Shown: positions 21,285-28,873 of the stretch, piece by piece
Numbering within the stretch: the first letter of the stretch is position 1
How the letters are laid out: each line of letters opens with the position of its first letter
IMG/VR virus record: IMGVR_UViG_3300023104_000005
Coordinates: 1 to 64,000 of that record
Direction: 5' to 3' (one strand)
Source of the DNA: a virus
DNA: 64,000 nucleotides
Made by a program: the position numbers and the translations under genes
The notes under the pieces: model-generated
What the model was told of the DNA's origin: nothing
What the model saw: only the letters and a program-made list of their open reading frames with translations
Database searches by the model: none

Positions 21285-21542
21285 ATGGAAGTAAAATCAC
21301 AATCAAACATCGAATTTTCAATGACCTTCACTGTCTCAGAAAGCGAAGCAAGAGCATTAGATGCCTTAGTGGGTTATGGGTTCAAGCCCTTTATAGAAGT
21401 CTTTTATGAGAGACTAGGAAAGTCATTTATGCAACCTCATGAGAAGGGACTCAAGTCATTATTTGAAACGGTAGAAGCTGAAATACCTAAGCACCTGTCC
21501 AGAATGAGCAACACACGTAAAACATTTAACTCAAACCTGTAA
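21285..21542 (+). CDS. conserved phage protein, 85 aa
   Basis: FTVSESEARALDALVGYGFK (residues 15-34) and YERLGKSFMQPHEKGLKSLF (41-60) match a protein family that is common in Bacteroidetes phages and has no known function. Length is typical. Confidence 0.7.
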   Translation: MEVKSQSNIEFSMTFTVSESEARALDALVGYGFKPFIEVFYERLGKSFMQPHEKGLKSLFETVEAEIPKHLSRMSNTRKTFNSNL

Positions 21543-21543
21543 T

Positions 21544-22176
21544 ATGAACATTTTAGAAAAAGAATTAGAAGATTTAGTATTTGAAACTTTACAGTCAGGT
21601 AAGGTAGATTTATTAGTAAAAAGAGGATTAAGAAATATCGGTAAGTTCTCTGTTATTTCAAGACAATTAGCTTTAGGTGATTACGGCAGATTAGATATGG
21701 TTGGTTTCAATTATGATACTCACAATCAAACTATAGGACGTAAAAGGTTAGAAGTAGGTATTTTTGAACTTAAAAAAGGAGAAATAAATTTTGAAACTTT
21801 AAAACAGGCAATGAGATACTGTAAGGGTATACAACATTATTTAGATGATACTATGCCTATTTTTGACATTGACTTCACAATAACGTTAATAGGAACGTCT
21901 ATATGTAAAAGTGATTTTGTTTACTTAGCTGATTACATGGACATGTTGACTATTTACACTACCAAGCTAGACTTAGAAAAAGGCATAACATTTCAAAAGG
22001 AAAGCCATTACAAAATCATAAAAGCTAAATTACCAACTGAAAACTCTCAGGTAGAGAACTCTATTAAAAGAATGATCTTAAATAAGATAAAAACAAAAGT
22101 TACGGGGGTTAATCAATCTACATCTGCTTTTTCTGATTTTGCTTCTATTTTTGGTGATGATGATCAACCATTTTAA
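21544..22176 (+). CDS. PD-(D/E)XK nuclease-like protein, 210 aa
   Basis: The catalytic core can be read: E7 in the first helix, GRLDMVGF with D51, and GIFELKKG with E75 and K77, i.e. D...ExK. A helix with QAMRYCKGI follows, as in the NucS/RecB-like groups. The tail GDDDQPF is acidic. It sits upstream of replication genes and could process DNA ends or degrade host DNA. Confidence 0.68.
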   Translation: MNILEKELEDLVFETLQSGKVDLLVKRGLRNIGKFSVISRQLALGDYGRLDMVGFNYDTHNQTIGRKRLEVGIFELKKGEINFETLKQAMRYCKGIQHYLDDTMPIFDIDFTITLIGTSICKSDFVYLADYMDMLTIYTTKLDLEKGITFQKESHYKIIKAKLPTENSQVENSIKRMILNKIKTKVTGVNQSTSAFSDFASIFGDDDQPF

Positions 22177-22181
22177 TTAAT

Positions 22182-22880
22182 ATGGCTAAGTCACCTGCAT
22201 TTCAGTTTTACGCCTCGGACTTTCTTACAGACACTCAAAGTTGGGATATTACGGAAGTAGGTATTTACATACGCTTACTTTCTAACCAGTGGGTAAATGG
22301 AAGTCTACCAAAGGACTTAATTAGGCTGTCTAGGATAGCCGGATGCACACATGAAGAAATAAAAAAGGCTTGGGTTATTTTGGGTTTTAAGTTTTTAGAC
22401 AATAGTGAAGGAAACATATACAACCGAAAATTAGAGTCAGTAAGAGAGGATCAAAAGAAGTTTAAAGAGAAACAAGCGTCAAATGGCTCTAAAGGCGGTA
22501 GACCTAAAAAAGAAGAACCCAAAGAAAACCCAGATAAAACCCAAAATAAACCCAAAATAAACCCAGATGATAACCCAAACAAAACCTCTTCTTCTTCTTC
22601 TTCCTTTAGTAATATAAATATTACTTATAGTGATTTTTGGGATGCGTATGAAAAGAAGGTAGGTGATAGAGTAAAGGTTGAAAGAAAATGGAACTCACTA
22701 AAAAATGAAGAAAGAGAACTAATTATGGAATACCTACCTCCGTATAAAGATTCTACACCAAATAGAAAGTTCCGTAAAGACCCACTTACTTTCTTAAACA
22801 ACAAAGGATGGTTAGATGAAATAATAACAGACGATCTGTTCTCACAAAAAAAACAATCACTAGAAACAATTGAAATGTAA
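22182..22880 (+). CDS. DUF1376/YdaU-like replication protein, 232 aa
   Basis: The N-terminal 100 residues show the DUF1376 pattern: AFQFYASDFLTDT (5-17), GIYIRLLSNQWVNGSLPKD and a REDQKKFKEKQASNGSKGGRPK end. A Ser-rich, Asn-rich linker and a second helical domain (DFWDAYEKK...KDPLTFLNNKGW) follow, resembling DnaD-like or replisome-organiser modules. Directly precedes a helicase, so it probably loads it. Confidence 0.75.
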   Translation: MAKSPAFQFYASDFLTDTQSWDITEVGIYIRLLSNQWVNGSLPKDLIRLSRIAGCTHEEIKKAWVILGFKFLDNSEGNIYNRKLESVREDQKKFKEKQASNGSKGGRPKKEEPKENPDKTQNKPKINPDDNPNKTSSSSSSFSNINITYSDFWDAYEKKVGDRVKVERKWNSLKNEERELIMEYLPPYKDSTPNRKFRKDPLTFLNNKGWLDEIITDDLFSQKKQSLETIEM

Positions 22881-22883
22881 ATT

Positions 22884-23906
22884 ATGAAACTAATCGACTA
22901 TACACCCCAAATTATACATCACCACAAGAACGGACAAGCTAGAGGCAAAGAAATTGGATTTAGATGCTTGAAGGACTTAGTGACGTTCAAACCTAAATAC
23001 ACTACTTACTTACTAGGGTTTCCTAGAAGCGGTAAAACAGAGTTTCACTTGGAGATATTATTCAACCTTACTCAGCAGTATGGAGACAAGCACGCATTAA
23101 TGTCACCGGAGATCGGTGGAGTAGAAGATGTAATCGCAGAGTTAGTCAGTAAATACCTAAGAAAAAATTTCTTTAAATCTGATTTTAGTTATTCGGCTAC
23201 TGAGTCTCAGATTTATCAAGCTATGACTTATCTTTCTGAATATTTCTTTGTGCTTGACAATGACAGCAAAGATTACAACATTGATATGTTTTACGAGGAT
23301 TGTGTTAAAATTGAGACAGACAATGGCATTAAGCTAAACACTACATCAATTGATCCTTGGAATGACTTAGATGAAAATCTAGCTGACTACGGTGGCAGAG
23401 AAGATAAATACCTAGCGGCCGCACTAAGAAAAGTTCGTTCTACAGCTAAAAAGAATGACTGGCATAACTTCATTATCACACACGCTAAAGAAATGCCCGT
23501 ATTCGAATTAAAAAGCACTTATGGGGGAAAGGTTGCCTGTACTGCTATTCCTACCTTACAGAGCTTCGCAGGGGGTCAGGTTTGGTCAAGACGAGGCTTC
23601 AATGTGATAGGGATGTGGAAACCTGAGAAAGGGGCAATAAACAAGACGACCGGACATCCTTTTGCTGATAATGAAGCGATGGTAAAGATTTTAAAATCAA
23701 AACCTAAAGGCTCTGGAAATTTAGGGTTCACTTATCTGTTCTATGATTGGAAAAAAAACAGGTACTACGAGATGATCGGGGATAAGATTTATTATGCTTA
23801 TGAGCATTTGAAGATTGAAGACGAACCTGTGATTGAAATAGTCAATCCTGTAGAGCCTAAAGAGAAAATAACTACTGAACAGTATTCTAACGAACTGCCA
23901 TTCTAA
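22884..23906 (+). CDS. DnaB-like replicative helicase / RecA-fold ATPase, 340 aa
   Basis: Walker A GFPRSGKT (45-52); a Walker B-like SIDPWN at 155-160; a sensor IITHAKE at 197-203; and GGQVWSRRGFN at 230-240 with arginines in finger position. These are features of the DnaB C-terminal ATPase and its phage relatives. The primase-binding N-domain of host DnaB is absent. It is coupled to the next gene by a one-base overlap and lies after the YdaU-like protein. Confidence 0.78.
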   Translation: MKLIDYTPQIIHHHKNGQARGKEIGFRCLKDLVTFKPKYTTYLLGFPRSGKTEFHLEILFNLTQQYGDKHALMSPEIGGVEDVIAELVSKYLRKNFFKSDFSYSATESQIYQAMTYLSEYFFVLDNDSKDYNIDMFYEDCVKIETDNGIKLNTTSIDPWNDLDENLADYGGREDKYLAAALRKVRSTAKKNDWHNFIITHAKEMPVFELKSTYGGKVACTAIPTLQSFAGGQVWSRRGFNVIGMWKPEKGAINKTTGHPFADNEAMVKILKSKPKGSGNLGFTYLFYDWKKNRYYEMIGDKIYYAYEHLKIEDEPVIEIVNPVEPKEKITTEQYSNELPF

Positions 23907-24295
23907 TGGCAACAATAGACGATTGGAAAGAGGATCAGATGACTCCAAGGGAGAAAAGGTTCTACGATATGTCAGAGGTGTTTTTAGCGCAGTTGCAGGA
24001 TGTTAAGGAACCTATCTACAAAATTCTAATTGCTAAAGGCATTTTGATTGAAATGGAAAGTGACTTAGTTTTTTTCCTTAAAAAAAAGCCGGAGACAGAA
24101 AAGTCTAAAGCGCAACAGGAGCGATTAAAGATATTGACGGAATTAGTAGATTATTTTTCAGGTATAAGTTCTGTAAATGAACAAATGAAGCTAATGCTTA
24201 GAAAAGCCGCTGTAGATCGACATAAGCTACATCAGGAGAATGCAGAATTAAACTTGAGGATTGATATTTTAGAAAAGACCTTGCAAGATGATTGA
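23906..24295 (+). CDS. coiled-coil protein, 129 aa
   Basis: Helical throughout. The final 40 residues (MKLMLRKAAVDRHKLHQENA, then LNLRIDILEKTLQD) are a heptad coiled coil. It overlaps the helicase stop by one base and the next gene by eight, so it may be a replication accessory. Confidence 0.62.
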   Translation: MATIDDWKEDQMTPREKRFYDMSEVFLAQLQDVKEPIYKILIAKGILIEMESDLVFFLKKKPETEKSKAQQERLKILTELVDYFSGISSVNEQMKLMLRKAAVDRHKLHQENAELNLRIDILEKTLQDD

Positions 24296-24674
24296 TGCTT
24301 CAAAAATAGATATTACATCCTACGACCGTATGATCTTTAAAAAACTAGGCAAATGTGTCTTGAACACTTACTATGAGATTATAAGATTTGATTTTGAAGA
24401 CAAGAACGAGTTCGTAAGTGCTTTAAAAAAACGAAAGTGGCTGTTTAAGGATTTAGAGTTCAATGAAGAAAGGACTCATTTCAAGGTCATAGAGGCGATA
24501 CCAGAGACTTTAAGCGAAGGGTTGGATAAAGACAGGCAAAAGCATAAAAACATGCTATTGGTACATTCACATCACGATAAACACTCGAATACTATATTCG
24601 ATAAAACCCTAGTACAAAAAATAAATAGTTACTCCCAAAAGGATTGGGATAGAAAAACAGGAAGAAACAAATAA
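24288..24674 (+). CDS. hypothetical protein, 128 aa
   Basis: A soluble alpha/beta protein; the second half contains LVHSHHDKHSN, a His/Asp-rich patch that could bind metal. No family is recognised. Confidence 0.6.
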   Translation: MIDASKIDITSYDRMIFKKLGKCVLNTYYEIIRFDFEDKNEFVSALKKRKWLFKDLEFNEERTHFKVIEAIPETLSEGLDKDRQKHKNMLLVHSHHDKHSNTIFDKTLVQKINSYSQKDWDRKTGRNK

Positions 24675-24676
24675 AC

Positions 24677-24916
24677 ATGGACAGAGAAAGATTTATCAGT
24701 TTAAGATTTAAGGCATATATGGAGGTATGGTATATCCCAAGAAGACCAATAGACAGACACGATCATATTGAGTGTATGCTTTTAGCCTGTGATTTCGATA
24801 ATGATGTGATGAAAATTCAACCTATACCGGATAGCTACTTTGAAGAAAAGGAATTTTGGGTATCTATTGATTGGGTTGATCTGCCTAAGAGAAAAATGAA
24901 AATTGTAAACAAATAA
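24677..24916 (+). CDS. hypothetical basic protein, 79 aa
   Basis: A beta-rich protein (MDRERFISLRFKAYMEVWYI) rich in Trp and Arg. No motif is recognised. Confidence 0.58.
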   Translation: MDRERFISLRFKAYMEVWYIPRRPIDRHDHIECMLLACDFDNDVMKIQPIPDSYFEEKEFWVSIDWVDLPKRKMKIVNK

Positions 24917-24925
24917 ACAGAAGAC

Positions 24926-25345
24926 ATGAAAACAATAATCGAAATTTTAGACGAGATAGCCGTCCGCGAAGGATATAGTGGTTGGTCACATGCTACAAAA
25001 AGCGAGGATGATAAAGATATTAATTTAATTGCGGTAGAAGCGGCAGAAATCTATGCTAACCAGAGTAAAGTAATGTATGTTAATAACATGGTTGCTGAGG
25101 GTAATATGGAATATGATAGGGGGCAAGATCGGTCTAAAAAAGGTAAGTGGATTGATGTAGAAATTTTAGAATCAAAATTATTACCTAGATGTTGGGAAGC
25201 TAAAACAATACCTAAGAAAAATGGTGATCCCGGATACTCTGAAATAAAGGAAACAAAACAGGAGGCTATGAAAGCTCTGGTTTCAAAATTAAATTCAGAA
25301 GGTTTTAAAATATGGTGCTGTAATGAAAGTTATAATTTAAGTTAG
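24926..25345 (+). CDS. hypothetical protein, 139 aa
   Basis: Opens with a helical domain (MKTIIEILDEIAVREGYSGW) and ends in a mixed domain with KIWCCNESYNLS. No family is recognised. Confidence 0.6.
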   Translation: MKTIIEILDEIAVREGYSGWSHATKSEDDKDINLIAVEAAEIYANQSKVMYVNNMVAEGNMEYDRGQDRSKKGKWIDVEILESKLLPRCWEAKTIPKKNGDPGYSEIKETKQEAMKALVSKLNSEGFKIWCCNESYNLS

Positions 25346-25347
25346 TT

Positions 25348-25497
25348 ATGTCTCCCGAAAGAGTTAAACAAATGATCTACGAAAGAGAGATGACTCTTGC
25401 TAAGATATACTCGAAAAAGTACATGTTGGCTAGATGGAAAAAGATAAACTACACCCCACCAAAGCCTAAGCAACTCTCAATATTTGATTTGGATTGA
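25348..25497 (+). CDS. microprotein with C-terminal sliding-clamp-binding motif, 49 aa
   Basis: MSPERVKQMIYEREMTLAKI starts two bases after the previous stop. The protein is basic and helical up to residue 35, then a Pro-rich linker leads to QLSIFDLD at the very C-terminus (42-49). This matches the bacterial beta-clamp-binding consensus QL[SD]LF with Ile for Leu. It follows the helicase unit, so it could tether a replication factor to the host clamp or occupy the clamp's pocket. Confidence 0.58.
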   Translation: MSPERVKQMIYEREMTLAKIYSKKYMLARWKKINYTPPKPKQLSIFDLD

Positions 25498-25504
25498 AAT
25501 TTGA

Positions 25505-25512
25505 TATATTTG
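25505..25512 (+). promoter_or_regulatory. promoter element TATATTTG
   Basis: A TAnnTTTG element with TTG at 25484-25486, 18 bases upstream and inside the end of the preceding gene. It precedes the ATG at 25545 by 32 bases. Confidence 0.65.
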
Positions 25513-25544
25513 AACCACAATTGTAAACTTAAAAAGCAAAAGTC

Positions 25545-25916
25545 ATGACTAACAAAGCAAAAGAAACACCAGTAAAAGAAGTACCTGTAAAAGACGAAGG
25601 CGCTCAGGTTCAAGATCCATCAGAAGTACAACCAAAGTCACAGATTGAAGATGTAACATTCGTTGATCCCGCAACTCACGATTCACATGAACCGGCAAAG
25701 ACCGAGATTCAAGAAACAAAAGAGAACAAATCAATTCTTAAAGACGACGAGGAAATGAAAGAGAAAGTTAGAGAGGGAGGTGTAAACCTAGCATCTAGTG
25801 CGGCAGACCTTAGCGAACTTCAACGCAACATGGTTCCACATCCTTTATCTGGTAAACCTGTATACGAGACAGCATCTCAGCAAATCATGGCAGAAGCCCT
25901 GAAAGGCAATTTGTAG
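25545..25916 (+). CDS. low-complexity acidic protein, 123 aa
   Basis: Rich in Lys, Glu, Pro, Val and Thr (MTNKAKETPVKEVPVKDEGA) and likely disordered for the first 90 residues; the end (MVPHPLSGKPVYETASQQIM) is more ordered. It has its own promoter and a terminator, so it is probably well expressed. Role unknown. Confidence 0.62.
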   Translation: MTNKAKETPVKEVPVKDEGAQVQDPSEVQPKSQIEDVTFVDPATHDSHEPAKTEIQETKENKSILKDDEEMKEKVREGGVNLASSAADLSELQRNMVPHPLSGKPVYETASQQIMAEALKGNL

Positions 25917-25930
25917 AATTTACTACCAAC

Positions 25931-25982
25931 AAAAAATCCCCTAATCGTAAATGACTAGGGGATTTCTGTTTTTAAGGACTAA
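25931..25982. terminator. bidirectional terminator
   Basis: AAATCCCCTA (25934-25943) and TAGGGGATTT (25956-25965) form a perfect 10-base stem, with A runs on the left and T-rich sequence on the right. It serves the convergent genes ending at 25916 (plus) and 25986 (minus). Confidence 0.85.
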
Positions 25983-25985
25983 CCG

Positions 25986-26240
25986 TTAGGTAGCCGCATT
26001 AGCCGCAGTGATAATTGCCGCCACCGCCTCAGTAACAATCAAGTTAACCTGATAGTTCATGTTGTTTACTCCCAAGTTATAGAGCACATTAGTGACCCCA
26101 GTCACACTATACGCGACAGGACGTGTTTGTACTGAAATAATCCTTGATGTGTTGATCGTGATTGGCGTTGCCGCTGTGTTCACAAGTTGTTCGTTGTTGG
26201 ACAGCTTGTTCCATGCCGTCAGTTGAATTAATGTTGCCAT
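25986..26240 (-). CDS. lone minus-strand protein, 84 aa
   Basis: The start MATLIQLTAWNKLSNNEQLV at 26240 is chosen; Mets further out would lie at or before the transcript start. The sequence is rich in Thr, Asn, Ile and Val with alternating strands (TPITINTSRIISVQT), as in small beta-sheet capsid or secreted proteins, and ends VAAIITAANAAT. It is the only minus-strand gene right of 14 kb and has its own promoter and terminator. Function unknown. Confidence 0.68.
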   Translation of the reverse strand: MATLIQLTAWNKLSNNEQLVNTAATPITINTSRIISVQTRPVAYSVTGVTNVLYNLGVNNMNYQVNLIVTEAVAAIITAANAAT

Positions 26241-26273
26241 ACTAATGTTGATTAAGTGAATAAATGGACAAAC

Positions 26274-26281
26274 CAAATGTA
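26274..26281 (-). promoter_or_regulatory. minus-strand promoter element TACATTTG
   Basis: CAAATGTA on the plus strand reads TACATTTG on the minus strand, 33 bases before the ATG at 26240. It lies back to back with the plus-strand element at 26296. Confidence 0.66.
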
Positions 26282-26295
26282 TAATTTATTTTTCA

Positions 26296-26303
26296 TACTT
26301 TTG
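26296..26303 (+). promoter_or_regulatory. promoter element TACTTTTG
   Basis: A TAnnTTTG element 14 bases before the ATG of the homing endonuclease gene; it starts 14 bases beyond a divergent minus-strand element. Confidence 0.6.
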
Positions 26304-26317
26304 AAATGCTTATTTAG

Positions 26318-27109
26318 ATGACCATGTTAGACACACACAGAAAAAATTCTCCACCTAAAAATATACCCCGCGATAAGGAATCACTTGGTTTAACTCATTT
26401 GAATAAGCATCCTTTGACCGGGGTTAATTCTCAAATGGAAAGTAAAAAAGTAAAGATTTATGCGCTCATTGATCCTATTACCAAAAGAACGAGGTATATA
26501 GGCAAGACCGAAGTAACCTTGGAAAGGCGATTAATGCAACACATTGGCGAAAAGAAAAGTAATACTCATAGAGTAGCTTGGATTGCCGGACTAGCTAAGA
26601 AAGGAAAGAAACCTATTATTCAATTGATAGACATTATTGACATTTCAGAATGGATAGAAGCAGAGAAATACTGGATTAGGTTTTATAAAGAGTTGCATGG
26701 AGATATGCTTAACTTAACCGGAGGTGGTGAATGTGGATATGGCAAGAAACCCAGAAAACCACATACTCAAGAATGGAAAGACAAAATGTCTGTAATAATG
26801 AAAGGTAATAAACATTGTCTTGGATATAAACATACTGATGAATATAAGAAAACAAGGAGCGAACTTTTAAAAGTAATGTATGCGGACGGAAGAAGAACAC
26901 CTATCAAGAATTACAAGGGTAAGAATGTTCCCGTTGTTCAATTAACACTAAAAGGGGAGTTGATTACAGAACATGAATCTGTAACCGGAGCGGCATTAAA
27001 TACAGGATTGAAAAGAACTAACATAACTGAAAATTTAAGAGGCGTTACTAAATCAGCAGGAGGTTATATTTTTAAAAGAAAAACAGAATATGAAGTTATT
27101 AAGCGGTAA
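26318..27109 (+). CDS. GIY-YIG homing endonuclease (free-standing), 263 aa
   Basis: The catalytic domain covers about residues 46-135: IYAL (47-50), RYIGKT (59-64), ERRLMQHI (69-76) with the catalytic Arg, an EAEKYWI segment with the Glu, and LNLTGGGECG. A helical NUMOD3-type region (SVIMKGNKHCLGYKHT) and a C-terminal NUMOD1-like segment (VVQLTLKGELITEHESVTGA) provide DNA binding. The first 40 residues are unlike the family and may be a linker or a mis-start (alternative Met at residue 40). It overlaps the next gene by 20 bases, typical of an inserted mobile gene. Confidence 0.88.
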   Translation: MTMLDTHRKNSPPKNIPRDKESLGLTHLNKHPLTGVNSQMESKKVKIYALIDPITKRTRYIGKTEVTLERRLMQHIGEKKSNTHRVAWIAGLAKKGKKPIIQLIDIIDISEWIEAEKYWIRFYKELHGDMLNLTGGGECGYGKKPRKPHTQEWKDKMSVIMKGNKHCLGYKHTDEYKKTRSELLKVMYADGRRTPIKNYKGKNVPVVQLTLKGELITEHESVTGAALNTGLKRTNITENLRGVTKSAGGYIFKRKTEYEVIKR

Positions 27110-27689
27110 AATAGGCGTTATCTTTGACGAGTCACATCTTAAGACGTACAACCTAAACGGCATTGAGTTAGTCAGAGCAACAAGTTGGGTAGCAAGAGAA
27201 GATGATGGAGAGACAGGTACCAAAAAAGAAACCAACGTAAATCACCTAGAGATAAACCCTCAGCTTGCACTATTAGCGATAGAGAATGACAACTTTCCTT
27301 ATAAACTTGGGGATATGTTGTTCTTGCATTACTTAGCGTATGAATGGAGTGACGAGAGAGTGCCAATAGGAGGTCAAGACGCTTACTTGGTAGACGGAGC
27401 AATGGTTTTGTTCACTATTGAGAATGGATCGCCTGTAATGCCTGAAAAGGCTTACATTGGAGAGTTGGTAGTGGAAGAAGCACCAAAGACCTCTAGCGGT
27501 ATCTTTTTAACCTCAGCAGAAGATGTTCAATCGGAGTTTAAGATCAAAATAACCCATACCCCAATAAGTTCTATCTGTTCAGTAGGAGAAGTTGTCTGTT
27601 CGGTGGACAAGCATAACTATCCGTTGGTGTTTGAGGGTAAGAAATATATATTCATCAAAGAAGATGACATTTTAGGAGTAATGAACTAG
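27090..27689 (+). CDS. possible GroES-fold protein, 199 aa
   Basis: The first half (LGDMLFLHYLAYEWSDERVP near 71-90) is not assignable. The second half reads like a Cpn10 barrel: AYIGELVVEEAP, GIFLTSAED in mobile-loop position, SVGEVVCSVD, and YIFIKEDDILGVMN as the closing strand, parallel to the GroES-like gene at 18648. If correct, this phage has two co-chaperonin-related proteins. The homing endonuclease gene runs into its start. Confidence 0.5.
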   Translation: MKLLSGKIGVIFDESHLKTYNLNGIELVRATSWVAREDDGETGTKKETNVNHLEINPQLALLAIENDNFPYKLGDMLFLHYLAYEWSDERVPIGGQDAYLVDGAMVLFTIENGSPVMPEKAYIGELVVEEAPKTSSGIFLTSAEDVQSEFKIKITHTPISSICSVGEVVCSVDKHNYPLVFEGKKYIFIKEDDILGVMN

Positions 27690-27692
27690 GCT

Positions 27693-28535
27693 ATGGCAGA
27701 GCAAGAAGACGACGATCTGTTTTACAAAATTGAGAAAAGGGTATATAAGAAACCTGAACGTGGAGCATTTGTGCCTTGGAACAACAAAGCATCAAAGGAG
27801 ATGACTCGCAATAGTTACCTTGGAAAGTCAGGAGTATACCTGCGGGAGGTCATCATACCTTACAAGAACAGGGCGATCAGGGATTTGAAATACCAACTAA
27901 AGAAAACTAAGCGTGAACTTGCTACTAAAGGCAGAGAAGAAAGAAAGAAGGGGACTGTCAGAAAGAACGTTGCGGTAAAGTCAGCGGTTAGAATCGCAGT
28001 TAAAGAAGCTATAGACAGAAGAAGACAACTCAAGAGCCGTAGAAGAAACCTAAAAAACAAGATCACCCTAAGGGACATTAGAAATAAAGCCAAACAGGTA
28101 ACGTATGCTAGAATAAAAATTAACAGGATACAGAACTCTCCTTTGATTGACGGCATCAGCAACTTCCCTTTGATCTTGGATTGGTGTGAGAAGAACAAGT
28201 TTGACTACAAGATATTCTCTATATTCGTTTTAATGAACCATTACAGGTGGTTTAATAAGCATGACGCATTTTATTACGGATATACGGACTCTATGACCAA
28301 GAAACTAATTAGTAAGCTTAGAAGGGCTGAATTAGTGGATAGAACGGAACTGGCGAAAGACAGCTTTGTGGTTACAGTAAAAGGAAAGGAGTTGTTCAAC
28401 AAAATGAGAGTAGAGATATACGAGAAGACAAAAGAATTGTTTAGGAATTGGGACAATAACTTCCCAAGACGAGAACTAACCGGATTAAAATTTGAAAAAG
28501 GAGAATTTGCCGGAAAATGGGAGGGACAAGAATGA
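27693..28535 (+). CDS. basic winged-helix protein, possible small terminase, 280 aa
   Basis: The middle (residues about 65-145) is extremely Arg/Lys-rich. A C-terminal helical region with FSIFVLMNHYRWFNKHDAFY followed by KKLISKLRRAELVDRT and a FVVTVKGKELF wing resembles a MarR-type winged helix. Located just upstream of the terminase, so DNA recognition for packaging is plausible; no direct family match is claimed. Confidence 0.58.
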   Translation: MAEQEDDDLFYKIEKRVYKKPERGAFVPWNNKASKEMTRNSYLGKSGVYLREVIIPYKNRAIRDLKYQLKKTKRELATKGREERKKGTVRKNVAVKSAVRIAVKEAIDRRRQLKSRRRNLKNKITLRDIRNKAKQVTYARIKINRIQNSPLIDGISNFPLILDWCEKNKFDYKIFSIFVLMNHYRWFNKHDAFYYGYTDSMTKKLISKLRRAELVDRTELAKDSFVVTVKGKELFNKMRVEIYEKTKELFRNWDNNFPRRELTGLKFEKGEFAGKWEGQE

Positions 28536-28873
28536 AAGAAGTAAAACAAGAGTTTTCAAACATCAAAAAGCTGTTTGAGGCATGTGATGAAATAGCAGGT
28601 GTGATTGCAGATGACGTTATTCTACTAAAGGAACATGGTAACGATGACGAGATTGACAACAGACTACAGATGCTCGGATCAAAGAAGAACAAAATCTACG
28701 AAAGGTACTTACAGTTAGTGAGTAATCTAAAGCATTTTAAAGCCATAGAAGACCTTTACAGCCAAGACAAAGGAAAAACATCATCAAAAGATAATAAAGA
28801 GCCTGACGAAGCTATAAATACGCCTAAGGCCAAAAAGAATATTCAAGACTTTGTAATCAACAAAAATGTCTAG
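28532..28873 (+). CDS. helical protein, possible terminase-associated, 113 aa
   Basis: The start MKEVKQEFSNIKKLFEACDE at 28532 overlaps the previous stop (ATGA); an ATG at 28517 is also open. The protein is helical and acidic, with a Ser/Lys-rich tail. It overlaps the terminase start by eight bases; size and place fit a small terminase subunit. Confidence 0.55.
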   Translation: MKEVKQEFSNIKKLFEACDEIAGVIADDVILLKEHGNDDEIDNRLQMLGSKKNKIYERYLQLVSNLKHFKAIEDLYSQDKGKTSSKDNKEPDEAINTPKAKKNIQDFVINKNV

